64,000 bases of DNA from Gymnothorax reevesii (Eukaryota; Chordata; Actinopteri; Anguilliformes; Muraenidae). The position numbers and the translations under genes are program-made. A model generated the notes under the pieces. That model did no database searches. It had not been told where the DNA came from and saw nothing but the letters and a program-made list of their open reading frames with translations. This document shows positions 47,961 through 60,023 of this stretch, one piece after another; the first letter of the stretch is position 1; every line of letters begins with the position of its first letter. Location of the stretch: contig CM056576.1 of the NCBI GenBank assembly GCA_029721435.1, positions 113,688,666 to 113,752,665 on the forward strand. The letters are read 5' to 3'.

Positions 47961-49875
47961 CTGTCAGGAAGGAGAAAGGAGCACAAAGAAAAGATGACTG
48001 GCCTGTGCTCCGACATTGTCAGAAAGTGATGAACAAATCTGCTCGCGTCACAGTGACCCCAATTAAACACGCGACTGCCTGTCCTCATAATGCCACTCCG
48101 TAGCTCTGCTTTCACTCTCTTGATTTCCCTATGCGAAGAGAGGCAATAACAATAGCTGCCAATCACCTGCGCACTCGGTGAAAAATGGACTCCCTCCCCA
48201 GACGCATTTGAAATGTGACGCAGCTGGCACCGAAATGGGATGCGAGATTAAACTGCTGCTGGTGGCCAACGCACTGATGATACAAATTAAACACGCTCAA
48301 AAGGCGCTGCTAAATAGAAACGGTCTTATAAGTTGAATTAGAAGCGGTCATAACCCCAATGAATACTCTCCTATTTCAGAGAGCAAAAGCTGGCAATGCT
48401 GCCAAAGCCAGTCGTAGCCCCTGCTGCTCTCAGCTGTCTAACAGACAGGCAGGTCTTCTTGGCTTGGACTGTGTCAGAAATCAGGGCCTCGTTTCAAGAC
48501 TCGCTGTCAGCTTCATTCTGATCAATTCTCCTCCTGCCAAAGGAAGAAAAACTTGAAGGTCTTTTCAAAATTACCTTGTGTAATGCTAGTCCCATGACTG
48601 TGCTGTTTATCCTCAGCCTGTCCGTCAGCTACATGCTACTACAGGTTCCAGCTCGTAATACTACTACCATAGTTACTACAACTACTACTTATACTACAAG
48701 TATTAGTGGCAGGCTAGTGGTAATGGTAGTGGTGGTACTAGTAGTTGTCATTGTAGTACATGTAGTAATTTTAGGCCAGTTGTGATAGCAGTAGTTGGAC
48801 ATTTCTATGGTTTGTTTTTCCAAATCTGGGGAAATATACATACTGTCAGCAGCAGAAAATGAAGTATTGTTTCTAGCTACCTCTCAACAGTCGAGAGCTA
48901 GCAGTGTGCTCCTTACTGGCCATGGCTCAAACACAACAGGTGTTTAGCTGGCACTGCTACATAGAACAACACCTAACAGAACGCAAATGTGTTTTTCTAC
49001 GCCAGCCTGCAGTACTATTGTTCCGTGGTTGACTGTGATTTCTCAGATAGAACAACCAGTGGGCACAACACTGAAGGGACAACAGAAAACAAGTACAGAT
49101 TTTCCAGGCAGTATCCATAACCAAATACCTTAAATGACAGAAGACGTTATTAAACTCCTTCTCATATTTCGATTTCATTTGCTTATTTTAAACAACTTGA
49201 AATCTACATATGTGCACACAAACAGACACAACTATTTATTACATCATATTTTAGGGTATTCATATTTAATGTTAAGTGCCCTATTCTTTCCTCATTAATT
49301 TTCCGCTGGGACAAATTTTCCCTCAATGAGTGAATCTTCCTATCTGTAAGCTAAATGCAGGCAGGCAATAATAGCTCTCTCTAGTGTATGTCTTCCACTT
49401 AAATAAAGCTCAATTGCATTGTTGTTACATAATAGCTTTAGGCAGCTATAACCTTCAGAAGACGGCAAGAGAACTTGGACAAAGAACGTTCCGGTGATCA
49501 ATACAGCACAAGGGTGTCAAGGCATTTTCATCTAACAAAATGACTTTTGTTTGCAATAAGGGGAGGCCACACAAGATTTCAAAAGTAGAAGACAGGCATT
49601 TATAAAACTAAGCAAAATGATACTATTTTAAAATAGTAAGCACAAATTGTGTCAGTAGAATACATTAGGGGCTTACCGCCAACCGATCATAGGTGAGAAG
49701 TAATCAAGGTTTAGCGCTGAGTAAATGCAAAAACACAAAAATCAAAGATGACTAACAAATATGTAAAAATTGACTGCTTGGTGAGCTGGCGGAAAACAAG
49801 AAATGGACTACAAAAGCAGCCATCTTCAATCTGCAACCAGAAGCATTTATTACTTTTTATCACTTCAGTACTTCA
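47961..49875. other. Intron upstream of exon LA3, with triplet tract
   Basis: No exon was recognised. At about 48655-48775 an imperfect triplet repeat runs as ACT/TAC units and then as AGT/GTA units on the same strand. The two halves can pair into a long imperfect hairpin. Confidence 0.55.
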
Positions 49876-49879
49876 TTAA

Positions 49880-50081
49880 CTCCTTTGTGCCAAATACAAT
49901 TTACGCCAATTTTTCCTGTTGCGCTTGAGCCTATTTAAGGCTTTAAGCTCAGAATTTGTGTTGCAGAGACTGTGGAAAATTATTCCAGCGAAGCAAGACA
50001 TTTGAAAATTCAGTTGCAGAATTATTCAGCAATGAAATTTTGGAATTTATGGACACCGGCGTCTATATCTGCGCAGAGGGG
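49880..50081. mobile_element. 202-bp TTAA MITE (relative of the 16325 element)
   Basis: It is flanked by TTAA (49876-49879 and 50082-50085). The right end reverse-complemented reads CCCCTCTGCGCAGATATAGA, nearly the same as the 16325 element's termini (CCCCTCTGCGCAGA and CCCC..CTGCAGATGTAGACG). The left end is more decayed (CTCCTTTGTGCCAAAT). Shared interior: CTATTTAAGGCTTTA versus GATTTAAGGCTTTA. Confidence 0.8.
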
Positions 50082-50119
50082 TTAAGACCATATCAAGTCA
50101 TCTTCATTCTCTTTCTTAA

Positions 50120-50350
50120 AGAAATATATGGATCACACACCATTCATTCATACAATCATACCTGAGGGCAATTTAGTGTCCTCAATCAGCCCAGCATGCA
50201 TGGGTGTCTTTATATGGTAAATGGAAATTGGGGTACCTTGAAAAACACAAGAAGAACAAGCAACACCATACAGAACGACCCCAGGCTGGATTCAAACTTC
50301 ACCACCTTCTCGCTGAGAATCAACAGTGCTGCCCCTTATGCCACCAAGCC
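50120..50350 (-). repeat. tRNA-headed fish SINE fragment
   Basis: On the minus strand it starts near 50350 with TGGCATAAGGGGCAGCACTG (A-box-like). GTTTGAATCC (B-box-like) follows, then CAGCCTGGGGTCGTTCTGTA and later TGCTGGGCTGATTGAGGACA and CTAAATTGCCCTCAGG. This order matches a very common fish interspersed repeat as I remember it. It is truncated and diverged. It lies immediately beside the TTAA MITE. Confidence 0.65.
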
Positions 50351-53300
50351 ATCGTTAGCACAAGTGCAGCCAGCTTGTAGTGAAGAACCAGTCAACTCTG
50401 AACACTATCAACTCCACAGTGAAAAGCACAGCCAATCGGAGGGGCTGCTCACTGTAGAGCAAAAGAAAGGAGCTCAACCTTGGCTCCGTCCGAATAGTCG
50501 AAAAATTACTGCCTATCCACTAATTCCGAACAACATTTCTTTAACCTTTGTGGAAAACGTCATAAGGTAAAGCAAAGGTGTAAAAGGGAATTCCTAACGG
50601 CTTAGGAAGGCAACCACGCTAATTAGAGAATCCGACCACACTTACACTAGGCAACGTGATCAAGAGTCCCCTGCCCATCATATACGTTTCTTTTCATGAT
50701 TCACCGGATGATAGGTCGCTGGTTTAAATATTGCTGCTTCGCAGAACTGTGGGATAGCATTATCTCCTTTCTTTTAAAAAAGGATGGTTCTGCGTACCCT
50801 ATGCTAAGGGAGCTAAATTAGGAAGGACCAAGACATCTTTCCTTAATATTTAAAGAATCTGAATACACATAACATGGCTGCCACATAATTATTTCTGGAT
50901 CATTTTTCAGAGGGTAGGAACTTTCCAAGGTAAAAACGACTATTCGGACAAAGTCCTGGCTCTGCTCCACCTTCAGGCCAAGCCCCACCCTAACTCACTC
51001 ACTTGACTCATTTAACAAAGAGGTGGAGCTTCACAAGGTCCAGAGAGGTGGAGCTGGACTAGTTTATGCTATACCCATTTGGCTCTGCAGTGAGTGTCAC
51101 ATGACCAACCAGACAGTTTGTACGGGTGACTTGCCTCATTAAGTGCATGCATTTAGAAATTCAACCAGGATCTGAAATTAAAATGCAGACTGAACAAGCG
51201 ATAGCCATCTCCTGCCAAAAGATTTTGACAATGCCTGAATAACCCCAGGAATACCAGCTCATGATGATCACCCAGCAAGCCCTCTACCCTCTATATGCAA
51301 ATGAAGGCTCACTATTTTTACTTTGTGATTACATTAAAGTTTGAAGCATGAGCTTGCAGCGTGGAAAGTCATATTATATTACAAAACTGGAAAATATTTC
51401 CCCCCAAAAAAACTGAAGGACAGGACACTGAGATGGGTGCTATTGAATTAGTCAATATTAGATCAATCATAAAATAATTAGATTCTGCAAATAATCCCAT
51501 TTATTCCATAAAAGCATTTTTGGGCTATCAGCACAGCGTCACCCAAACTCAAGTATAAATACTCCAATAAATATCCATTACGTCCATTTTGATGCCGATA
51601 TATGGGTGAGTGCATTAGCCTATTACCCTTGAGATTTAGAGAAAATGTTTCAAATGAGTTGTATAAGCCCATATTCAGCAATATTTGATTGCCCCCTCGA
51701 ATTTCAGCATAAAGTAGCATTTTGACAAAACACTTCAGGACTACTTGATTACTAGAATTTCACCTGACTTAATTTAATACCCACAATTAAATTAACGGTA
51801 GAAAATATCAGGCCTTTGTCACCACATGAGCAGATACTTCATTCACAGTCTTCATTCAATACCGACAAAAAGGAAATTTTTTACACTAGTCCTGGTGTTA
51901 CATACAAGTGAACACCATAACCAATTTGACCATGACACATTTTTTGTTATTTTGATACTGTTGGCTGAGTTATTCACCAAATTTGAACATGTATTTTACA
52001 TGCTGAAGTGGGAACTGAGGGCAAAAAGTTCTGAAAACAAGTGAGAACTGACAATGGCTGCAGTACAAACTTGGCGATGCATCATTAGGGAAGATAATTA
52101 GCATCCGGTGATTCCTATGTAACAGACTACAAGAAGTCATTGCAGGCAAAGAGAATATGACCAAATGTTAAAAATTATTACAGCATTCTACATTATGTTG
52201 AACAGTCCAGTATTTTTTAAGAGGCCCAAATAGGGAGGACCATGTACAAAAGGTCATAATTTCTAAACTGAACTCCCTCAAGTTGAAGCTGATATTCTGT
52301 GCGTCCACTTCATTTCACTTATGTCCTTTCAAACTCAAAATACCAGAGTACAGAACCTCAATAAAAAAACGTGTCACTGTCAAATGCGTTATGGTCTTAA
52401 CTGAAGATTTAGAAGACTGGGAAAAAGTTTTTCCTCATTTAAAAAAATGCAAGGTCTAACAACCTAAAAGGGGAGCTATAATTCCATTTTTTCCAGCTTT
52501 TAATATTCTTGGATGCCGAATATGAATGTCTACAAACAAAAAATAAAAACACAAAAATCCCATAATTTCAGAGCAATTTGATTTCCATCACTCCAAACCA
52601 TATGAAAAACAGGCAGTTCTGGGTGGGCGTCCCCTCTCTGAAATAAGCTCTATTGCGATTGGCCAGTGAACAGAGCACTGTATCAACGCAGAGCAAAGAT
52701 ACTAAAATCTCCCTGCAACTGGCAAGTCTCTAAATACAGTTGAGAGCATACGCAGCTAGTTACTTAGCTAGCTATTGAACTAGCTACATAATGAGTATGG
52801 ATAGGCGACGTCTGCAGGCTAGGCAAGGATGATCTTAACATTAATGAAGAAACACAACATGCAGTCACCATAAAAGATTAACAACACACCGAATTCAGTA
52901 CATTAAGAATCAACTGCAGGAAGCATCTGTATAGTGGCAAACGTTAGCTAACATTCCATTTATTTTTGAACAGCAATGCTAATACAACAGAAACAGACTG
53001 AAATAAATTTGAAATCATTCACTCATTATTCTAATTCCTACTGAGGAGTCTCCTACATTGTCTCTGGATAAACTAGTGACAGTTTCTAAATTCACACTCA
53101 ATTCAGTAGCAAGCTTGTAATACTTGGGAGTTTAGTTTAAATATTAACAGAAATTAACAACACTTTCCAAGCCAGCTGCAGATTCTCCTTGAAAACAAAT
53201 CAAGGCCACCACTTATTTGTATCTTCTGAAAAGCATAATAAATCCCCTTGAGTATATATTTCATTGCCAGTCCTGCTCTGCACTGACTGACCCAAGTTAG

Positions 53301-56300
53301 CGGAATAAAGGAGTCAGACAAAAAAAGAATAGCACGTACAGTACATATAGGTTTTCACATATTGAAGCTGGTAAGTTGCCACAAAAAAGCCGTGGATGGA
53401 GATACTCTGATGAGAGGCGGGACCATTCTCACAAGCCTGCTTGTGATGTAGGAAGAGGAAAAAAATCTGAATGGCATGTCGATTGCCATGTCTTATGAAA
53501 AAGGAAGCCCACGAAAACCTGATGGAGTTGTTTTATTCCACAGTGGGTCATTAGGCACTCCTGATACCAATATGTATGTGCAGAAGCATTGAAAAAATTT
53601 TTCATATGTCCCCTTTAATTAAATATTTGACTGTTCACTGCAGGCATGCCCACAAACACTGAACTCACTGAAGGTACATTGCATTTGCAAATGGACTAGA
53701 TATGCAGGCAGTGCTTAAGAATTGATTAATTCTAGTGCCCAAAAATTAATATCCGCTTTTAACTGATTGTGAGAGTATTAATGACATAACACTAATAGCT
53801 CAGTAATTGAGATAATAAATTAAGCTCAGGAAATAACCAGTGCTGTCATGGATGTATCCATAATGTGTCTATCGGCAGTGTAACACCTATGTCACCTTCA
53901 TCTTTTCGGTCTGACTTTAACCCCAGTACACAAAACTTGCATAATAAATACAAGTGTGCAAAACCTTCTGGTTTGAACCAGATATCTTGTAGGATGCAAT
54001 ATTCCACCTCATGTATAACTGACACCACATACTGCCCACTCAGAAATGATAAGTGAAAAAACCCTAGGACTTTTACACTTTTAAAGTTAAAAAAAGGAGC
54101 TAGGAGAGGGCGTGTGCATACTTAAAATGGCCCACAGGAAGCCAGCTAAGGTAACGGAAGAAATAATGGTTTTGAGCGGAGCACTTTACTTACGGGGTAA
54201 AGAGGATGAGGGGAAAAACACTTATCTCTGTTTGCGTTCCTTCACTCTCTCGGGTTGCTGACCGTACGTTCTTATCAGTTGAATGGTTAACAAATGCATT
54301 TTATTTATTCTTCTCGCCGAAGTACAAATGCATTTTTCAAAGGTATCCTGCTCAGCATAGCAGAAGTAAGCGCATAAAATTCCATGAATGGCTACTGCAT
54401 AAACAACAGTACATTAGCACACAAGTAAGAAAATGAAGTATTAAATCATAGCAAATTAAGTTAGGCAAACGAGGTTTACAACCAGATTAAGGCCTACACA
54501 GAAAGCCGCTAAACTACTGGGAATGATACTGAAAGAGCAAAGGAGCAAATTAAATTAATTTGGTCTTTCCTGAAGGTGCAAATAGTGGAAATTAGGGTTG
54601 TCCTAGACTCACAAGTAGTGATTATTTATAAGGTTTGATAAGCATGAAACATTACTTCTTCTACACTTCATCACTACCCCTTTTTTCCTGAATTATATAC
54701 AACTGCATATGATGGTCTATGCTTGACAGGCACACAACACAGCAGTGGTCACACAGGCGGAAAAATGCATGGAAAGAGTTGAGTCATGTTAAAAGAAAAT
54801 GAAAGAGAATTAGAATGGGAGGTGAAGAAAGCACCCTGAATTGGCCACTCAGTCTAATCAAGGATGCCAATTTCAATACAGCTCAATTCAGGGTCCATAG
54901 CTATCGAAGCCATGCTACGGAACCTCAACCTCCATATACTGAAACAGTAAGACAAACTATACACAGTGTAATTCACTCAGAGCATCATATTATTTCAAAC
55001 TAATTGTGTTCATTTTGTCATACACTTTGGAGAGAGGTGAGTAGCCTGCTTGAGGATGTGGCGATTATAAATTGTTAATGACATAGGCGAACACGATGGA
55101 TGAGGCACTACGCATGGAGATAGAGTTGAAGTAATAGCCAGCTCAAGACATTTTTAACAGCTAGGCACTTGACACTAGAGTCAGCCCCCTGTCCATCAAC
55201 AGGCCAGTGACTGTAAGGAATAATACCAGGATAGAGTCGTTCCTTAGGACTGATGAGCATTTTAATTCCCTTTCACACGAGCAGCATGTAGCCCATTAAG
55301 CTGGACAATGGCAGAGCGATTCACCCATCTAATGAACATTACCGAATGAAAAGAAAGTCATTCCATTTATGTGCGCCACTTTTTGACACCGTATTTAAAC
55401 ACAGCAACTAACTGCGAGTGCCACCGCCATGAGTGGCACTGCTATACGCTAGAATGAGCTGCTTGCAGGGAAGAGCTCGTACAAATTTCAGTTCATATAC
55501 TGACTTCTCTAGTGACTAGAAATTACATGAGCATTACTTAACCCACAGGACCGCAATGGTCTTTTTGACGTCCTAATGAGTTTTTAAATTGGGTTTTAGT
55601 ATGACACAGTCCTAAAGACAAGGCCGCATGTTCAATCTACTATAAAATTGTAAAACAGAATAAATGACAATCTGAAATTAATTCAGGCCACAAAAAGGAT
55701 AAAATGTTTTACATAGTATATGTGCACTTATTGCATTTTTTTTGTGACATTGTAATTGAAATTAAAAGCATTTATGTTCAAGGTTAAAATAGAATATAAT
55801 AATCAAATTATGCATTTTAATACATAGATGGCAGGACCCGTAATTTTCAAGAGCAAGATGCAATTACCAAATTCAGCTTGAATCAATGAAAGAGGAAAAC
55901 TCGACGAAACGGTACTGTGAAGACACACTTGGCATTTTAAACAAGATTAAGGGAGAAAAAAATGGGCACTAGTAGCAATCCAATTTAAACCATTAAATGG
56001 CACTTAAATATCTTAACTGGGAAAATAGACGGTGAATACGATGTCCATAAGAAAGGCAATTTTAAAGCCTGAAACTGCATTTAGTTCATCTTACATCTCA
56101 TATTTGTGTCCAGCTCACAGCCAGTGTTTTTTATTCTCAATAAAAAATTTATTATTTTTTATTGAGAAAAAATACAATTTAGAGTCAAGAAAAATCCTTC
56201 TGTTGATATTCAGTTACACTTGCATTATTGCAAGTTAAATGTACATCAATGTCAGGAGCAATACTTTTTGAATCGGGGTGTCAATACCTCGGTGGAAACA

Positions 56301-56494
56301 ATAAGCTTATAACGCGTAATGCAGATGTCAGAAACTAACATTCTAGAATCATCCAGAGTCATGCAGTTATTACGGCTGTGCTGAAGATGAGGTCAAAAGA
56401 TGATGATGTTCAGTGAAAGCAGTAGTAAAAAAAACATCGTAAGGTCTTGCAGCACGCATACTTAGAAAAGCAGAGGCATATTTTCTTCTTTCTA
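50351..56494. other. Intronic sequence, with one candidate inverted-repeat element
   Basis: No exon recognised. At 52466-53616 the ends look inverted (AAAAGGGGAGCTATAA on the left; TAAAGGGGACATATGAAA when the right end is reverse-complemented), which suggests a decayed non-autonomous element of about 1.15 kb. Its interior has no coding sequence I recognise. The remainder is AT-rich and unremarkable. Confidence 0.45.
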
Positions 56495-56903
56495 AGGGGC
56501 CGATCGCACTGAACGCGCTTTATCGGTGGGGAGCGCCTTTTTTTGTTAATATTCTCAATGATTGAACGCGCTCTGGATGCTGCTTTTGTGCACTGGGCGC
56601 CCCGCTGTTTTCTGATGCGCTTCATATCTAACACAGTCCTATTTTGAGGCGCTTTCATAAAAAGGCACTTCACGTCCTTGTCAGTCTTTTCGCTGCTGTC
56701 CAATCATGTGGTGATCGTATTCCCCCCGCTCAGAGTTTCGTGGACCCATATTGATCTCCTTTCATTTTTTACTTGTCTTTCACTCTCAAAAAGAGCAAAA
56801 GGGAGTGCCCTACGATAATTCAGTTTTTTTTAAAACTATTAACTTAAAAAACCTGAAATCTGTTTGCTTTTGACTAGTTCGTTAAAACGGTTAATTTCAG
56901 AAT

Positions 56904-59868
56904 ATAGGCGCCGATTCCGTGGGTGCTTCGGGGCCCGAGCACCCATGGGAAAGGCCGAGCTTCAACGTACGCCAGACGCCTAGGTCTCACGAGGAAAGAC
57001 TCGGAGGTTTTGAACGCCTCCTGAGTTCTTGCGAGTTTTCCCACATGGCTGCCAACTGAGGTTTGCATCAAATTCCATTGCATAAGCTGTGACGATACTG
57101 GACGCCATCTTGAATAGCAAAGCGAGACTGTTCCTAGATGCTCTCGCTTGTCCTCGCAAGACCGAGCGTAGTTTCATCGTTCAAGTTGCAGACACTCGCG
57201 GGTTCTCGCTTGACTCTGTTTTATACAGTCTATGGCTTGACCCTGCGATCATGAACATGCCCCAGCTTAAATAAAGAATCACTGATTTATGGTGGCTGAC
57301 AGGGGCAAAAGCACTGCAACGAGCCCAAAACATCTCCAATTGGAAAAACGCAATGGAACGGCCAAAAGCACCTCCAATTGAAGAAATGCGCTGCAAAAAC
57401 AGAAATGCTATGTATCCAAGTCAGTAGTGATGGTGTGATGAGGCCCCGTGAATGTATTGAATCTTTCCAGCCAATTGCTTCATGAAAAGGCTGGTTATGA
57501 AGCCCTGTTTAAAAGCTCATTTGGGAGCACTGACATGTGCTGGTCATTTGATGTAAAGCAGCGCTACTGTGATGTTCACATGTGGGCTACAGCTGCAAAA
57601 GCACATCTCTCTCTCTCTCTCTCTTTCTGTGTGTGTGTTTGTATCTATGTAGACATACACACCACTCATCCTCCACGTGATTGATTTCAGCAGATGTATA
57701 TAATGTTTTACCCTATTGGGAGATACCATATCAAAATGTTCCCAAATGGATGATGTCCTCCTCCTTTTTTGTTGGCTCCATTATCTCACCAGATAATGTA
57801 CCTGTATCTGTACCTCATCAGAAAACGCAGAACACGTCTTGAATTTCTTGCGGCTTTTTCAGAGAATCGAATCACACAACGAGGCAATCACGTGATTTCA
57901 GAGAACCGGGGCCTCATTTGTCTTTGGTCAGGTGATATTCTGAAAAACGATACAGGCCTTGAAACAGGCTTCATTTGGACACCCCCTCTTTGATCAATAC
58001 TGACCTCGGGGCTTCATTGTCAGACGTAACATCACAACACGTCAGCGCAATTGAAGTGCTCCGTACTTTTTAGCTAACAAGCAAGCTAACATAAGTTTGC
58101 TTGCTAAGCTAGGTAGTTCGCTAGCCTAGCTAGCTCACAGTAACATTTGGTGCCTGTAATGCAAGAGAAAATAAATGGCCTGCTGGCCTGAAGGCCTTGT
58201 GTCCCCCGTCGCAGAAGTGACCAGAAACATGTGGCAAAAACTGTTTTGATGGTAGAAAATAATGTGGTGCACTGTACCACTAATAATGTGAAGTACAATC
58301 ATCATTGAACAAGAGCAAGGCCTTCATGAGAGGCATATGTGGTGTGAATTTGGTGATCCTCCATCAAAGCTGTCAAAAGTTATTGCAAGTACAGTGTTCT
58401 TCACATGTTTTTGCTCAGTGACCTTGAAAACTAGGTCAAGGTCAATCATCATTGAACTTGAGCAAGGCCTTCATGAGAGGCATATGTGGTGTGAATTTGG
58501 TGACCCTCCGTCAAAGCTGTCAAAAGTTATTGCGAGTACAGTGTTCTTCACATGTTTTTGCTCAGTGACCTTAAAAAGTAGGTCAAGGTCAATCATCATT
58601 GAACTTGAGCAAGGCCTTCATTGGTGGCATATGTGGTGTGAATTTGGCGATCCTCCATCAAAGCTGTCAAAAGTTATTGCGAGTACACTGTTCCCGGACC
58701 AACGGACGGACGGACCGACGGACGCACAGACGGACGAACAGGATTTCTATGTCTCCCCGTTCCACGGGGCAACGGGGGACAATAAATGAATAGCCATTTT
58801 TTTGCCGACTAACTTAGCTAGAATTGAACCACAAGTATTTAGCTTGCTTGCTGGCATTAACAGGCATCAAAAATAAAGTTTTCCAGCTAACGTTGACTAA
58901 AGAAACCAACAAAAAAAGCTCACATGTCAGGCTCGCAAGCTAGTTCGCCTGGTCAGTTAGCTAATTCTGCTATATATAAACCAATACAGCAATGAATCCT
59001 GGTAATTTCACTACTTAACTAGTGTTAACTAGTCATGAATTAGCCACGTAACTAAGTCAGTTAAACATTAGTGAGGTTAGTTAGCTCGTTCTCTTGCTAC
59101 GGAGTTTTTGCGCCAAAGTTGGCCAAAGATACTTGGTTGTTGATGTAAATTGGGACCAGTTGCAAAACCTTAATATCTAGCAAGCTAGGTCATCCAAACT
59201 AAGTAGGCTAGACATCAGAGTAGCAAACTGTGCTCCAAATGTAACTGTTAGCTAGCTTGAAAGCCTTTTTTTCCCGATTTTGCTAGTTGCATTTCGAGCG
59301 GGTGAATGCTCGCTAGCTTACTAAATGGTGAAGTTATAATAAGAGACCTGGATGAAATCATGAACCAGTTCATTCAGCGCACGGTAACTTGGAGGAACCC
59401 TTTCCCCATCAAGAAGTAACATCAACGGTGAATGAACAAAAAAGTTTAACATGTAGTTAACGAATGGAGTGGGTAAGGTGCTGCAAAGTACGCCATGGTT
59501 CAATGACTTTCAGCACAGCAAGGAGCCTGCGTTTGCATATTCTCTGGCTTGGCATATAGTATAACCAGTTTCCGTGTTGGATTGTGGATTTGGTCAACAC
59601 TCTTGAATCAGATGGGCCTCTCTGACTGATTGGGTGGTATCTGTGTGATGTGTATCATCCGTGCATTTGTGTGTGTGAGTGTCTGTCTGCACGCGCGCGG
59701 TGTTCATGTCGGTCGTAGCTGGTAATGTTCTAGATACATTGCAAAAACAGTTGTTTTACTACTTATTTACTTATTTATTTATTTATTATTTTAATTATTT
59801 TTTTTACAGCAGCAAGTCGTTTTAGGTTTTGAGCATCCACCAGCATAAACAAAAATCGGCACCTATGC
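56904..59868. mobile_element. hAT-like non-autonomous element, about 2.97 kb
   Basis: It is flanked by a perfect 8-bp direct repeat TTCAGAAT (56896-56903 and 59869-59876). Termini are ATAGGCGCCGATT and, reverse-complemented right, GCATAGGTGCCGATT. Interior has a TC/GT microsatellite at about 57608-57640, a region rich in GCTAGCTA-type words (about 58070-58140 and 58800-59320), and a TTTA-rich tract near 59760-59800. No transposase was recognised. It contains tandem-core element 4. Confidence 0.78.
58200..58781. mobile_element. Tandem-core element 4 (147-bp units, CGGA tract, hairpin end)
   Basis: Subterminal inverted repeats TGTCCCCCGT (58200-58209) and ACGGGGGACA (58772-58781) bound it exactly. 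The core landmark CAATCATCATTGAAC occurs at 58296, 58443 and 58590, both steps exactly 147 bp. The third unit runs into CAACGGACGGACGGACCGAC, then GGACGCACAGACGGACGAAC. A palindromic end (CCCCGTTCCACGGGGCAACG, then GGGG) follows. TCAAGGTCA half-sites lie at 58436-58444 and 58583-58591. A 150-codon open frame across the units is a repeat artefact. Confidence 0.82.
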
Positions 59869-60023
59869 TTCAGAATGTTCGCAAAGACAAGTGACAGGAG
59901 CGTTGCTTAGCAACACAGAAAAGACGCATCCAGCGCCTTTTTACAACGTTGGCTTCAAAAAAACAGGTCAGAGCCGCCTCGCGTTTCCACGCCGAAAAAA
60001 GCGCGTTTGGGGTGATCGGCACT

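Larger units (their letters stand above)
56495..60023. mobile_element. Outer inverted-repeat element hosting two nested insertions
   Basis: The left arm GGGGCCGATCGCACTGAACG, then CGCTTTATCGG, pairs with the reverse-complemented right arm AGTGCCGATCACCCCAAACG, then CGCTTTTTTCGG. The imperfect arms are about 40 bp long. Without the nested hAT-like insert the element would be about 560 bp. No sure target duplication, so the superfamily is open (hAT or Harbinger-like). Confidence 0.58.

Noticed and set aside
50680..50760. Possible tRNA-like B box (GGTCGCTGGTTTAAAT)
   Set aside because: No matching A box or cloverleaf could be found, so neither a tRNA gene nor a SINE is claimed.
58337..58789. 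150-codon open frame on the + strand
   Set aside because: It is a by-product of three 147-bp repeat units (147 = 49 codons, so the frame repeats). The peptide repeats itself and no start context or domain is visible.
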